A stretch of DNA of 64,000 nt from Coix lacryma-jobi var. lacryma-jobi (GCA_009763385.1 CM019824.1:142855705-142919704); one strand, 5' to 3'; counted from the stretch's first letter, positions 23,901-35,677 are shown. Translations and numbers: made by a program. The notes: generated from the letters alone by a model not told the origin.

Positions 23901-24149
23901 TTTACTCGAGTGCCTTTGCTTTGTGACAGCACGAGTGCCATTAGCGTTGCTAAGAACCCCGTGCTTCACTCGAAAACCAAACACATTGATGTGCGCTTTC
24001 ATTTCTTGCGAGACCACCAGGAGAAGGGTGATATCGACCTTCGCCATGTCGATACTCATCACCAATTGGCTGATATTTTCACCAAGCCTTTAGACGAATC
24101 AACCTTTAATAGGTTGAGGGGTGAGCTTGGTGTGTGTTTCCCCTTTTAG
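20952..24149 (+). CDS. Sire-A pol (protease, integrase, RT, RNase H)
   Basis: 1065 open codons. The protease motif [11 protein letters not shown] is at residues 10..20, ahead of any Met. The integrase finger is WHRRLGH...CHSCRHGK near 140..180; core residues are HMDLVGPA (~205), IRSDNGSEF (~270) and GVVERKNR (~305). A proline/acidic linker precedes RT, which begins at about 598 ([11 protein letters not shown]) and has YVDDIIFG near 752..759. RNase H has [10 protein letters not shown] near 913 and ends [16 protein letters not shown]...ADIFTKPLD. All catalytic residues are present. The frame opens at a GTG directly after a TAG (20949..20951), so this start marks only the open region; how pol is linked to gag is unclear (see findings). 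Confidence 0.93.
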   Translation: MRRLEDIWLVDSGCSRHMTGNAKWFSSLSPVAGKEYITFGDNSKGKVLSRGTVRVNEHFVLRDVALVSNLHFNLLSVSQLFDDDYEIRFKPNLSRILDPQGDLVCLISPFGKVFCANFSESFGSSRCLLASPSSSDLWKWHRRLGHLSFDLLARLSSLGRIRGLPKLSMEKDLVCHSCRHGKMVAAPHHPVTKVMTSQPGELLHMDLVGPARVSSVGGKWYVLVVVDDFSRYSWVFFLAEKTETFSFARNLILRLQNEFPLNSMRAIRSDNGSEFKNSDFEKFCNRLGLEHQFSSPYTPPQNGVVERKNRTLVEMARTMLDEHRTPRRFWAEAMNTACYISNRIFLRAFLKKTSYELRFGRQPKVSYFRVFGCHCFILKKGNLDKFESRSSDGVFLGYGTHTRAYRVLNLDTNRVMETSDVTFDETLVCPSSRFERAGDHEVGEPLFDDEDEGAEGIDDPAPPPPAVPQRAASMTTHGPDTSSFWGPWDPPPRAVPFVPGGEPAAVEGEVTSSREAPRHIQRQHPPEQIIGDIDERVTRSRSQHISHFAHSAFVASFEPRDVGHALTDPDWVNAMHEELENFERNRVWVLVPPPPDCKPIGTKWVFKNKQGEDGHVVRNKARLVAKGYSQKEGIDYEETFAPVARLEAIRILLAFAASKGFKLFQMDVKSAFLNGYIEEEVYVEQPPGFENPKFPNHVFKLHKALYGLKQAPRAWYDRLKTFLLAKGFKMGCVDKTLFLLRQGKDTLLVQIYVDDIIFGGSSHALVAKFADTMSREFEMSMMGELTFFLGLQIKQSREGTFVHQGKYTKDLLKRFDMGEAKPLPTPMSTTTALDADVDGEAVDQKEYRSMIGSLLYLTATRPDIQFAVCLCARFQASPRTSHRQAVKRIFRYLRFTPEFGIWYSASSTLSLCGYSDADFAGCRIERKSTSGTCQFIGSSLVSWSSRKQSSVAQSTTEAEYVAAASCCSQLLWMMATLRDFGLSFTRVPLLCDSTSAISVAKNPVLHSKTKHIDVRFHFLRDHQEKGDIDLRHVDTHHQLADIFTKPLDESTFNRLRGELGVCFPF

Positions 24150-25822
24150 ATGGGGGAAGCATTTTGAGATGTACAGACTGACTCTTTTATTTTGAGGCTC
24201 TTTTCTTTTGAGTTTCTTGAGTCTTTCCAATTGGTATCTTCTTTCTTTCAGTTTTGTGTCGGGCATATGCATTTACATTCCGAGCTTCATGTCTATATTC
24301 ACTAGAATGTAATTATGCTCTTGGTAGTATTGCTCCGATACTTATGATGATGCTTGTAGCTTATGCTCTTTCTGATCATTATTACATGCTATGAGCGAGC
24401 TATTTTTGGAATGGTGAATTATGCCTAATATATATAAATCTGAAAATGTTCACCATTGAGATATGCAACTAGCATGTGTAGGGTGTGTTGAGTCCATTCC
24501 TGCTTTTCATATATGCTAGGTTGCTATGTCTCTAGTTCTGAGTCATTCACTTGCTTGGTTGTTCATAACTTGCTTAAAATCTGAACCAAGTATTGTTGAA
24601 TTGAAAAGATCGAGATGGGATTGCTTGTCAACACCTCATGGTATTGAGACTGTTTCTCATTGCACTTTGAGTTAAACTTGAGCCATGTAGTGTATGACCG
24701 AAACCGTTGCTTTAAGCTTCTGATTGCTTCGGCATAGGCTTCGCACGGTTGAAAAGTTAGGCGATGACAAGCTTTCAACCTCTCGCAATCACATGCTAAA
24801 AATGAACTTGTGAATTCTTTTATCGCTGCAACTCCGATATGAATTTGAAATCACAAGTATATGCTTCATTCCTATGCATGATGATTGAACTTTGCTAGGG
24901 GTAGTTCACCTTGTATATATGCTTAGCACTTGTTTGGATTCCTTCTATACATGTCTAGTGCTATTTTGATGGTGACTATCCTTTTTGGCTTAAAACTGCT
25001 CACATGCTCATTTGCTTCATATTTCGTATAAGTGATCAGTTTGAGCCTTTGCTATTTGAGTGCTTAATTGAGATGTTGGAGCTATACTGATTAGAGCATC
25101 TTTGCACTCTTTTGACTATATACTTGAAGCTCCTAACTTGCATTTTGACTTCATATGCATTTTGGAAGGAGATCTTGTGTTCAGGGGGAGTTTATGTGAA
25201 GGGAGTTGCTTCTCCGATACCTTTTGGCCTTGATAAGTGCATTTTCAACTAGGGGGAGAAATTTATGCAAATCATATGCTCTTGTGTTGATCAACTAAGG
25301 GGAGAATCATTTGTCCTAGTTGCTTGCATTTGTCGAGGGGGAGTTTGCTAGTTGTGTTGAGCCGTTGCCTCTGTCTTGAGGGACTAGCAAACGTTCCTAG
25401 CTTTTCATGAGCTTTCATAAGCTTTTTTATTTGGCTTTCAATTGGTATCGTCTGGTGTGCTTTCCCACTTGGTTTGGGCTGATTTCCAATTGATTCGGAG
25501 TGATTTTCTTGCTAGTTGTGTTGAGCCTCTGTGCCTCTATCTTGAGGGACTAGCATTTTGCTTCTGTTGTCCTCCGATCTTCAATTGGTATCTGCTAGCG
25601 GTGTTGAACCTGTTCTACCTCTTCTTGAGGGCTAGCTTTGCTTTGCTTGGTTGCGTCGAGCCGTTGCCCATGTCTTTGGGGACCAAGTTTTTCGCTTCAT
25701 CCACTTGACCTTCTTTGGCTTTTGTTAGGTTTTTGGGTCATTTGGTTGGGTTTTCTCTTCCCACTCCTTCCTACCTCCTTCTTCTTATTTATGATTTGTT
25801 GTGGAGTTGACAATGCACTCAT
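24150..25822 (+). other. Sire-A 3' non-coding region with repeated modules and extra purine tracts
   Basis: 1.7 kb without a credible frame. AGGGGGAG-like tracts occur near 25183, 25252, 25297 and 25335 before the true one at the LTR. A module of the form CTAG..GTGTTGAGCC...CTTGAGGGACTAGC appears about four times (25345, 25510, 25596, 25648). The PBS-like word CAATTGGTATC appears near 24228, 25438 and 25582. No env. Confidence 0.75.
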
Positions 25823-25834
25823 CAAGGGGGAGAT
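25823..25834 (+). other. Sire-A polypurine tract
   Basis: CAAGGGGGAGAT ends directly before the TGCGGATACATGG of the 3' LTR. Confidence 0.85.
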
Positions 25835-28025
25835 TGCGGATACATGGGTGTATGCCGAGTCTCTGTGTGATGAGTGATTGTCAACGGAGATGATGCGCAT
25901 GTTCTTTGGCTTGTGTTGTGCAGGTGTCGAGCACGGAGACAGTGATCGATGGCGGGTGAAGGTCAAGTTGCGACGTGCCGTGCCGACGGACCGGGCGCGA
26001 TGAAGGATGGGCGTGCCGTGCGGCGGACGTGCCATGCCGATGTATCGGACGGTGAAGGGCGGACGTGGACTTGGACTGATGGACTGGAGGCCGGAGGATC
26101 AGCTGTGGTGGCTGGCAGCCTGCGACAGCGACAAGCGGAGAAGTGCGATCATGTCGGTAGAAGGGGTGCACAGGCGGTGCATCCCCTCTACGACGCCGGT
26201 TTGTTGGTAGAGCCCGGGAAAAACCAAGGGTGGACGGTTTCCAGGTTTGGGCCTCAAAACCTGGGTGCTGGGTTTCCAGGTTGAGCCACAAAACCTGGGC
26301 GCGACGGTTTCCAGGTTGAGCCTCAAAACCTGGGCGTGGGCTGGTTTCCGAGTTTGGGCCTCAAAACTCGGGCGCTGCGGGTTTCCGAGTTTGGGCCACA
26401 AAACTCAGGCTGGAGGCTGGTTTCCCGGTTTGGGCCTCAAAACCGGGGGTTGCTGGAAAAGGCTGGTTTCCCGGTTTGGGCCACAAAACCGGGGGTGCAG
26501 AGTGGTGGCGGCACGTGGCGGCGATCTGAAGGTTGCGTGGAGGCGACGCGGAAGACCGTGCGGGCGTGGCCGTCGGATCTACCTACCACCAGCGGGTGGA
26601 CCAGATTAGCCTTAGGGTTTTCCTGGCCTGCTCTGTAATTAGAGTAGAGAGGGGTAGAGTAGGAAATAGGCTTAGGCTAGGTTAGTATAAGTAGTCTAGG
26701 GGAGACACCCTCCTCCCTATCTCAGTTTTAGCTATTTCAGTTAGTGCCTTCATTTGCTAGGGTTTCCACTCTCCCATCCCTGCTTTAGCTAGTTGAGATC
26801 CGCAGAGAGACTCCACTCTGTGTACTGTTGATTTGAGGAAGTGAGGCCGTATCCTCACCTTGGAGCACAGATCGATGACTTGATTCGTGTCTTTGATTCG
26901 GTTTCGTGGCTGTGATTTCCGTTTTGCTTGTGTTCTTCGCGGAATCCTTTTGCTCCACGATTTTCCCGTCGCTTGATCTCTTTGCTCGGTTCATCTTTTG
27001 CAATTCCGTTTGAACCAAGTTGTTCTAGGTCGTGAGGCACTTCTTTCCACCGAAGGAATTATCCTCTAACCTCACGGTCTAGGAGATCGATCGATTTTTA
27101 GTTTCGGATCAAGTTTTCTCCTTTCCCCCGAAATTCTTCGATTCACCGATTTGGAGATAGGTTCGAGCCATGATCTCTTAGGGATAGCTCACTATACTCC
27201 TTGTGACTCATCTCGCCAAGTTTGATCCCTAGAGGATTTGTTTCGGGTGAGTTCTAGTCGATTTGGTGAACGAACAGTAGAGTTTCGGGGTGACCGGACG
27301 CAGTCCACGAAGTGACCGGACGCGTCCGGTGGTTGAAGGTTTGCTGAGCTCGGTTTTTGTTTTGATCGGACGCACTCTGACCGGACGCTCTGTACAAATG
27401 ACCGGACGCTCCCTTCAGTGAGTCCGGTCAGAAACAGAGAGGTTCCAAACCGGTTTTTCAGCGACCGGACGCGTCCGGTGTCAAGCGACCGGACGCTCGG
27501 TCTGTGAGTCCGGTCGATGAACAGCGTGTAGCCGTGTTCTTCACTTTGACCGGACGCTCCGTTCACGTTTTGACCGGACGCACCGCTTCCACTGTTCATC
27601 GAGCTTGTTTGTTTCTGACCGGACGCACTGCTCTCGACCGGATGCTCCGTACTCGTGAGTCCGGTCGCGAACAGTAAGGTTCCAGAGCCGATTTTTGTTG
27701 ACCGGACGCGTCCGGTCCCTGCTGACCGGACGCAGGCCAGAGTCCGGTCGCTGCTGTTTCGCGCGTTTTCGTTCGCGGCTCGTTCGTTCTTGATCGGATT
27801 TGAGTTCCGTCTTTTGCGTTGGCTTTCTAGGGCTGTCTAGTGTCCCGCTGTGCTTCTAGGAGGCATCCACCCTACATCTAGGGTCGTGGACATTAGCAAG
27901 CTCTAGGGTTTGCTCTTGGGGTTGATTTTGGGACAGTGGCATCTAGTTTCCGAAAGGAAATTTTGAAGCTCCCATTCACCCCCCCCCCCCCTCTGGTCGC
28001 TTTCGGGTAGCTTCTCGGTCCTTCA
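25835..28025 (+). repeat. Sire-A 3' LTR
   Basis: 2191 bp; the copy of 15959..18147 with about nine substitutions and two more C in the poly-C tract near 27980. TATAAG at 26686..26691; hairpin array 26241..26493; palindrome array 27272..27756. Confidence 0.95.
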
Positions 28026-28030
28026 GAATC
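28026..28030. repeat. Target-site duplication GAATC, right copy (Sire-A)
   Basis: Pairs with AAATC at 15954..15958 with one mismatch. Confidence 0.8.
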
Positions 28031-29575
28031 CAGAAAGCTATCCAGGACGGGCATTTGAGGTTTGATGGAAAGATGAAAATTGATGGTAGCCCTTTTGGAC
28101 AGAATACTGTGTCCTTTTCTGTTAATATGATCAACGCAGCTGATCCCAGGGATAAGAGTAAAATGAAAGTGTTAACCTCTGATAGAGCGAGGGAAGCTGG
28201 TGCCATTGACCCCAATCGGCAGATTACAGAGAGAGAGCTTCAGCAGAGGGTTCGGTTTCAAAGTAGCCGAACTGAGACGGGTGAAACTTCTCGACCCAGG
28301 GTCACGACGCGCATCTTGTTGAATAAGTGGCGTTGGGAACAGGAACGGTACCAGAGGCAGAGACTTTATGAAGAAAGGAAGTTCTAGGAGAAACAACAAA
28401 GGTACGAAGAAGAGATGTACCGGGAAGAACGGGAAGATACGAGGGAACAGGAACAGTCTCATTGGGAATGCTCGTTCTTCCAGTATTGTTGGAACGAAGG
28501 CTTGAAGCTGCCTGTTAAGAACAACTGCCCTGAGTGTAGTAATCAGTACTCCGAGTATAGGCAGTCTCGAGTCAACCGCTGATCTGTCCATGAGAGGCTT
28601 GGGGCACGAATCCCTGAGGATGATCGGCGCATAAAAATAAATAATTCAGAAGATCGGCAGGGAAGAGATTTTGCCGATCGAAGTTGGGCTCGTGCTGAAG
28701 AAGAAGAGTACCGCAAGTATGTCTGGCAGATAGGACAGTGGTGTCCACCAGGATTGAGGAAAAGCCAGAAAAGGAGGGTACAGCGCCTAAGAAATAGAGA
28801 GCTAGAACAAGCAAATGCCAAAGTAAAGCGAGTTTGGCGCCCCAAAGAGAAGCCGGATGGGGGTGATCGTTCGGCTGACGCATGCATGGCTTTCTTTCTT
28901 CCATCAGAATTTATAGCTCCCAAAGAACAGGATGTCCAAGACGAAGTGTATTCAGACTTTGATGAAGATGAATTTCAAGAGTTGTTGCCTCATCTTGTCT
29001 TGGCTCAAAGTGCAGTATTCAATAAACCAGCTAAGCATCGACACCTGAAGCCATTGTATATGAGAGGCTATGTTAATGGCAAGCCATTGACTAAGATGTT
29101 CATTGATGGAGGGGCTGCCATAAATATCATGTCGTATACCACCTTCAGAAAACTTGGGATGGCAAGTGAAGATTTGCTGAAGACCGACATGGTGTTGAGA
29201 GACTTTGCTGGCAATTCTTCTGATACTCGGGGGGTAGTTCATGTTGAGTTGACGATCGGGGCTAAGACCTTGATCACTACCTTTTTCGTCATTGATGGCA
29301 AGGGGGCATACAGTTTGCTATTGGGAAGAGATTGGATACATGCAAACTGTTGTGTGTCGTCAACTATGCATCAGTTCCTCATCCAGTGGATCGGAGATGA
29401 CATTGAAATCATCCATGCTGATGATTCGGTGAGTGTTGCTAATACAGAACCCATCTACTGGGAATATGATGGCGTTGAGTGCTTTTCTGGAAGAGCTTGG
29501 GAAGCAGGTCCTGTAAACGTTTTCAACGAGGACCAACAGCCGATTCAGACAATCGGCTCTCAGAGCAATTTTTGA
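28031..29575 (+). pseudogene. Tat-NA gag C-terminus and aspartic protease, broken
   Basis: In frame with the left gag part after removal of Sire-A (QKAIQDGHLRFDGKMKIDG). In-frame stops occur at 28385..28387 and near 28579. A second Cys/His cluster (FFQYCWNEGLKLPVKNNC) lies near 28470..28530. The frame from 28754 continues through a basic region to the protease: MFIDGGAAINIMSYTTFRKLG near 29096..29160, with the Asp-Gly catalytic motif, then FFVIDGKGAYSLLLGRDWIH, the family's C-terminal protease block. It ends at 29575. The RT that normally follows in gypsy elements is absent. Confidence 0.87.
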
Positions 29576-30445
29576 ATAGATAATCCAACTGATGGTGATG
29601 GAGAAAGATTGAGGCCAAGTTTCATGTCGGCTGACAAGGAATAAAGTGTTGATAATAAAGCCGAAATAGGACCAATGTATGCAAGTCTGGGTCTCGAGCA
29701 TGTTTTGAAGTTAACAAACTTTTGAGAGGGTTCCGCTTACTTCTCCATTGCCGAAGCTAATGGGAGAACAAGGGTTCACGTGAAGTGACGTACAACGAAG
29801 AGTATTGATGAAATTGAAAAGTATATGAAGGCACTTCCACAACTTGGTAATCATTTCAAGTTGTACGTGGCGGCCGATAGCCTTATAGCAGGATCGGCCC
29901 TTATTTTTTGAATTTAAGTTTAAGTAGCAGCTAGCTTTAGCCGAAAAATGTTAAACCCGGAGAAGGGTATTCGGTTGTAAAGAGATTTTGTCACTCGTGG
30001 ATCAAGCTTCGGCACTGCTTGTTGAAAACCGAACGCGTGGAAATTGTATCTAGAACGGATTCAAGGATATTTTTATACAGCCAATGTAAAGCATCGCCTT
30101 TAGCAGAAAAATGTTCCAAGAATTCAAGTCATAGCCGATATTATTTATATCTCCTTTAGTACAAGATATTTATGATCCTGGTGGCCCCAAAGTTTTCAAG
30201 TAAGTAGGTTTATCAAGGGAAGAGAAAGGTGAAGTGCAGTAAATAAGATGTCGAGTGACATGACACGTCGAAAATGAGATCTAGTCGGCTAAGATGATGT
30301 CATGCGTTCGGGAAACATTTTCTCTGAAGAAATGCTGCAAACAAAAAAAATCACTGAGATAGTCGAAGAGGCAGGTAGACACTATTCAGGGGGGAACAGG
30401 TTTCATATGTTACAAGCTTCATTCACAGATTTATCCTAATACAAA
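29576..30445. other. Tat-NA internal sequence without recognisable coding (where RT-RNase H-integrase is missing)
   Basis: About 870 bases between protease and the antisense exons. I find no RT, RNase H or integrase motif on either strand. The loss of the enzymes predates the antisense block, which stays in its usual place. Confidence 0.7.
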
Positions 30446-30979
30446 CTACCCTTGAAATAATTTGTTCACAATGGATTGCGGGTCAATAGTCTCGGCAATG
30501 GCAGCGGCATGGTTATCATAGATCTCGAGATCTTCATATTCATCCGGATCCCCGCCTGCGAAGCCAACTGGTAGGAAGGAGTAATCTTCTTTGGTCCAAG
30601 AACTCATTGCTGATAGCCCGAGGGAAACCCCGGCGTGCACACCTTGGATGATGACCTGATCTTTACGGACATCCATGGCGTCAAGACGGGCTTTGGCTGA
30701 GTCCCCATGAGCATTCACTTTGAGGGCAGTTTTGTTCGCTGCTATTTTCAAACGGTCGTTCTCTGCAAAAAGGGCTAACAAAGGAAGAGATGCGTCAAGT
30801 AAGGCGAACTCAACCAGAAGAAGAGGACCAAGGCTCTGCTAACCTGTGATGACGTTGCAGAGTTGCTTCCGTTGGTCTGCCCACTCGGCTTCCTCGATAC
30901 TATGCTTCTTGGATGCATTTTCCAGTTCCTTCCAGGCCTTATCCTTTTCATCGCGGTATCGAAGAGCATCCAGATGGGT
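30446..30979 (-). pseudogene. Antisense gene of Tat-NA, exon pair 1 (coiled-coil protein)
   Basis: Two minus-strand exons, 30844..30979 and 30446..30774, separated by a 69-bp intron with donor GTTAGC and acceptor TTTGTTAG. Splicing joins ...LCNVIT-A-LFAENDRLKIAAN in frame. The product is charged and helical at first (DEKDKAWKELENASKKHS) and then ends in a conserved-looking tail, KEDYSFLPVGFAGGDPDEYEDL...IVNKLFQG, with stop at 30446. An additional acceptor TTTAGCAG precedes the first exon, so more 5' exons are likely in 31000..31200. Antisense genes at this place are known in plant Tat elements; their function is unknown. Confidence 0.65.
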
Positions 30980-31886
30980 CTGCTAAATTGAATCGTTGAA
31001 TTCAAATTTGATGGCTTAGGGAAAGGACTGAGAAGTTATTGGAGTTACCGTTTCTGGAGGAGGAACTCGAGCTTGGCTGGATGAAGACCCCACCCTGAGA
31101 AGGACGATGGATCAGGGGAGGATGAGCAAGAAGAACTATCGCAAGGGGGCAGGGGACTAGTCTTTTACCTATGGCACCAGTGAGTTAATGCTCGACTTCC
31201 TCCTGCTTCGTCTCCGTCAGGATGCCTGTCGTGGTCACCTTTGCCTGTCATTGATGGAAAAGCGAGCAAGAAATTTTCTCTCTGGCTTGAGCTAGAAGCC
31301 GAGAAATGGAAATTTTTGCGAATCAAACTATTTGACTGGAGATAAGAGTGACAGCTTGTATAAGGTCATATTTATAGAACCATGACTTGCACACTGGAGG
31401 ACCAAACATCAAAGTAGGGTTTTCACGACTTATGGGTCGTTATTGGGCCAGGCCGGATTTTTGACGATTGGAAGTGGTCATGACTCCAGAATCAGAAAGC
31501 CGATAGGATTCGGCTAAGAGTTGTTTGGTTTTAACTAATGATTTGGGAACTCACGTTACCGATTGGAGTTGAAAGTAGAAAACTGAAAACCAGAAAATCC
31601 CTTAAGAAATACTACCTTGGTGTCATCATGGATCGGAAAGCTGAGGGAAAATCGGATGCTTTGGATCCAAAATGACCGATTACAACAATTGCCTGCGAGA
31701 CAAAGGTATCTAATGCGATTGTCCGCATAAGCCGATGTGGTGAACATCGCCGCTAGAATAAGACGAGAGTTAGTGATTGATGCGCAAAAACAGAGCATAC
31801 ATTGATCTCGAGGGGTCAATCACAGATTGATTTCAGAAGGACGAACAGAAGAACTTCTTATTTACAAAATAAATTACAGTGGAGAA

Positions 31887-32385
31887 TCAGTTCGTCCATT
31901 CTATCCTATTTCTAATTGGGAGATCAAAGTCGAAGGAATTAGCCAGATCTGTTCCAGCTTCTTTCATATCATCGACAGAATGAGTCACCCTGTATTCTAG
32001 CCCTCGCTCGCAGACATCGAAATTACGGTAATCGGCTCCAGAGTGAATCCGTACCACGTTGAAGGCAAGTGCTGCGCCGTATCCCATACCAGCTCTAGAA
32101 ATGTCAGGGAGGGCTCGGTTGACTTCGTTTACCCGCCTCAGAGCTGTCGTACCCGGTACGTTGGCCGTGACGGCGAGGTTAGCAATGGCTACTTCGAGAG
32201 ATTGAAGCTTGGTCTCCAGAGCTAAAAAGAAGGAAGAGTCGGTAGGAGCAGAAAGGGAAAATGAAAAGGAAGGTGATGAAAGGATGCTTACCGGTAGCCC
32301 GTTCCCGAGTGACATCGCGCTCTCAAGAGATTCGGTTGATCTCCCGATCCTTCCTCTCTGAATCGAATTGAAGATCTGCAATCTT
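31887..32385 (-). pseudogene. Antisense gene of Tat-NA, exon pair 2 (coiled-coil protein), with stop
   Basis: Minus-strand exons 32292..32385 and 31887..32221 around a 70-bp intron (donor GTAAGC, acceptor TTCTTTTTAG). Splicing gives ...VTRERAT-A-LETKLQSLEVAIANL in frame. The first exon reads KIADLQFDSERKDREINRIS, then a TGA, so it is no longer functional. The tail VRIHSGADYRNFDVCERGLEYRV...DLPIRNRIEWTN differs from exon pair 1. It may be the 5' portion of the same gene or a second gene; the order on the minus strand puts it upstream of exon pair 1. Confidence 0.6.
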
Positions 32386-32766
32386 CTAAATCAGGACCTC
32401 GGGGAGGTTGTCTCCGGCCCTTTTAATGAAAATGGTGAGGTAAGAACAACTGCTTCATTTTGAAACGAAAGAAAGGAAAGAACAACCTCCTTTTGGAGGT
32501 GCTAGAAGCACCAAGCTCAGAACTATGGCGACTCGCTGTAGAAGACATCCTCCAGAGTGAGATATGACAAGAGAAAAGAGGGTTTTTTGAGTCTAAGCAG
32601 GGGAGTTCGGAGTGCACAAGTCAAAACAGGGCGAAAGAGGGTTTTGAAGAATCCCAGAGGGCGCATCGGGAGATGAGTCGACAGGTATAGCAATTATAGC
32701 GTGTGAAGGCGAATGCTTCCGGAGGTTCCATGTTGAAAAGGAATTTTGGAATAAATATTTATCCCA

Positions 32767-32780
32767 AAATTAGGGGGCAT
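32767..32780 (+). other. Tat-NA polypurine tract
   Basis: AAATTAGGGGGCAT lies directly before the 3' LTR start TGTTGACACC. Confidence 0.7.
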
Positions 32781-32781
32781 G

Positions 32782-34344
32782 TGTTGACACCAGATTTTCG
32801 CACGCATGAGGATATGACAGGTGGGCCCAGCCAGCAGAGAAGAAGGGATTCGGCAAGTAATCAGACGGCTATTTGGTCCTCAGGATTTCAATGAATGTGT
32901 GTGCGGTCGGCTATCTTGCAGAGAGGTGGTTCCATTCGGGAGATGGATGTTGCAGATGAAGCCGGCTTGCATGAGAAGGCAAGTGGCGATGAAAGATGCC
33001 GAGAAGATTAGGAAAAGATTTCGTATTTTTCCATATTTTATTATTGTAAATCGTAATCGTCTAGGACTCGTATTTCGTCCAGGGTATAAATATAAACCCT
33101 CGACCATTGTAAAATTGTTCACAACCATATCAATACAAACCGGCCTTGTGCCATCTTCGAGTCCCTAAGTCGTGTCGTCGAGTCCTTCGAGAGGAACCAT
33201 CGATCCGTCGACCTCCGTAAGTACCGGCAACCTTGTTATCATGTCTAGTATCATGCGGTGGATTTAGATATGATGCAAGTAGTCTCGTATGTTAAGCTTA
33301 GTATCGTGCGGCGGATTTAAGCTTATGACGGGAAGTTTTTGCTTATGCCTTGTATCGTGCGGTGGATTAAGACATGAGTAAAAATAGTTATCGGCTCTAT
33401 TAGATTTGGCAGATCTAGTAGATTCATTAAGTTATCATGTGTTATGTGTTTTATTTATTTAATTCTTGTAACACTCTTTTGCCCAATCTAGATTGATCTC
33501 TATTCGGCCTTGTTTCATAAGTTTGCTTGTGCTTTGCTAATCATAATATCATGATGGTCGGATCAGCTTTCAATCTAGGTTGTTACATGTTGTGGGTTCA
33601 TACATGTCGATCATGTTTATGCTTTGATAGAACTGGGTGTCATGCGGCAGATACAGGTTTTAGATTAGTTTGATCATGCTTGCTTATATGTTCCTTCCTC
33701 ATGGATTCCAACTCGGCTAGTTTGCCGATTTTGGTTAAGCTTACACGAGTAATGAGCTCTTATAGATCCGTACAAATGTACGCATGCTTTTAGCTTGTTA
33801 TAATTAGATTGTATCATGCAGTGGATTAATCTAATTGTAAGAAGTGGCGTAGACTTATAGCAAGTGGTATCATGCGGTGGATTAGCTTCGCTTGAGTTTA
33901 TGCCTGACGGGTTTATGAAGACTAAACGTGCGGCAAATTAGTTGGATTAGCCTATGCATGTGTTATTTGAATAGATCTATTCTTGCAAGTTGCCTGTTTA
34001 TAATGTCTTTGTTTCGTTCAAGCATGTCTTTCTTTTGCATTCGGCAGTTAATATGCTTCACATACTCTGTTCCCATACTTACCGAATGACTTTGTAAACA
34101 TGCTCTGACAGACAGCTTCTATAGCTGTGTGCCATCGTGATTGGCTTTCAAAGCCGTACATATGGAACTGTCTGGTTTTACCCAGCATGTTCCAGAGGTA
34201 TTCTCACGCTTTATCCCTTGTTGGTTTTCAGGTCAAACCGACTGGCACGTCCCCGGATTCAGCACACTCCGGGCACCCGATTGAAGCTAGCCTCGTTCGG
34301 CTTGCTGTGTGTCTTGGCGCAAGGTGTCACTTTTTGCGTCAACA
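32782..34344 (+). repeat. Tat-NA 3' LTR
   Basis: 1563 bp, TATA box TATAAATA at 33085..33092, the same seven GCGG-type words as the 5' LTR. About 28 differences from the 5' copy by eye. Confidence 0.95.
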
Positions 34345-34349
34345 CACGC
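34345..34349. repeat. Target-site duplication CACGC, right copy (Tat-NA)
   Basis: Matches 12718..12722; Sire-B gag resumes with CTAAGCAAC. Confidence 0.95.
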
Positions 34350-35677
34350 CTAAGCAACTTATCTTGACTAAGAAGGGCGGCAGTAAGTTTCTCGACCTCA
34401 GCAGAAAGCTCATCGGGGGTCTGAGATACCTGGGAGGTGTCATCGTCGTTGTCGTCGTTCCGAGGGATCTCCTCCAGCTCGTCGTCGACCTCCTTGCCGA
34501 GGGCCATGGTGTAGAAGCCCTCGTTGTCGGTAAAGAAGCAGAGGTCGTTCAGCTTGTCCTCGATCCTCTTCTTCTACTCGGACTCGTCGTCGCTTGAGGA
34601 AGCGGAGTCGTCATCCGAGTCATCGACGTCGCTGAGCGTGGCGAAGAATGCACGCTGCTCAACCTGGGCCTTCTCCAAGTACTTCGTCTTGATGTACTCC
34701 TTGTTGAAGTCATCCTTCCGCTTGTGCTTCGTCGGGACGTACTTCTCCTTGTGCTTGCAGGAGTCGTACTTGTGCCCATGATCCGCCTTGCCGAAGACTT
34801 GTTTGTTCTTCTTCGGGCAATTGGCGATGAAGTGGTTGGGGTCGCCACACTCGAAACAACCTGAGCGTCCTCCTCCGCGGTGACGGTTCATGCAGTTGTT
34901 GTGGAACCGTGAGAACCGGTTGGCGAGCAAAGCCAACTCGTCATCCCCCATGAACTTCAGCTGCTCCTCTGTGACAAAAAGAAGAGAGGAAAGTGCAAAG
35001 CCTCCAGAGGGGTTAGCAGAAGAGCCAGAAAAGTGAAGCCATCGACGGGCAGAAGGATTTTCATAAGAAGCCCTCGTCATGGCGTCAATCTCACTGGACT
35101 TGAGCTTACTAAAGAGCTCGTCGCATGTGAGGGTCTCATAGTTAGGCGATTCGATGATCGCCTGGACCTTTGAGTCCCACAACGACCGATCGAGAGTATG
35201 CAAAAGCTTCAAAGCTCTCTCATGATCGTCGAAAGGCAACAGCTCCTTATTAGCCCTCATCTTGTTGACAATCACCTGAAAGCGAGCGAATAAACTCTCT
35301 ATGCTCTCGCCAGGCATATGTCGAAAGTTCTCATACTCTCGCTTGTGCAACTTGTAGAGACGGGTTTTGACTTGAGTGGTTCCCTCATGGAAACGCATGA
35401 GGGTAGCCCAAATCTCCCGAGCTGTAGCGAGGTGAGAAACGCGATCAAACTCCGTCATGCTCAAACATGAGAAAAGAGCATTACGGGCTCGGCTATTGGC
35501 ATCGTGCTCATCAATCTGATGTTGAGTCACACGAGCAGCCAAGACCACGTAATCAGCAAAGTTGCAGATATCCCAAATAGAAGCACCAATACTCTGAAGA
35601 TAGGCCGACATACGTATCTTCCAATACGCATAGTTCGTCCCATCAAAGAACAGCGGTTTGCCCACGCCGCGATCCAT
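34350..35677 (-). pseudogene. Sire-B gag, 5' part, broken
   Basis: From the start codon at 35677 the minus strand reads MDRGVGKPLFFDGTNYAYWK, clearly homologous to Sire-A gag, through the zinc knuckle CFECGDPNHFIANC. It ends at an in-frame TAG (34574..34576) where Sire-A has Lys (DDESEKKK). After the stop the same frame continues through MALGKEVDD...AEVEKLTAALLSQDKLLRR to the Tat-NA insertion. The rest of gag is at 11412..12722. Confidence 0.92.

Larger units (their letters stand above)
15959..28025 (+). mobile_element. Sire-A: near-intact Sirevirus (Ty1/copia, Maximus/SIRE lineage)
   Basis: 12067 bp with LTRs of 2189 and 2191 bp. Copia order is gag, protease, integrase, RT, RNase H. Sirevirus hallmarks: very long gag with two zinc knuckles, PBS TGGTATCGGAGC, several AGGGGGAG-type purine tracts before the 3' LTR, and LTR palindromes of the ACCGGACGCGTCCGGT type. 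I count about nine substitutions plus a poly-C length change (11 against 13) between LTRs, so it is young. No env-like frame is found between pol and the 3' LTR. Confidence 0.95.
12723..34344 (+). mobile_element. Tat-NA: non-autonomous Ty3/gypsy (Tat/Retand-like) element carrying Sire-A
   Basis: Two 1563-bp LTRs (12723..14285 and 32782..34344), TGTTGAC...GTCAACA termini and 5-bp TSD. The internal region without Sire-A is about 6.4 kb: gag, a protease domain, then no RT, RNase H or integrase, and two minus-strand exon pairs before the 3' LTR. The gag type and the antisense genes between pol position and 3' LTR are known in the plant Tat lineage. It must have relied on enzymes from a partner element. 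By eye the LTRs differ at about 28 positions, mostly transitions, so it is older than Sire-A and CRM-1. Confidence 0.92.

Noticed and set aside
24150..25834. env-like gene in Sire-A
   Set aside because: Some Sireviruses have one, but no frame over 90 codons with a signal or membrane segment exists here.
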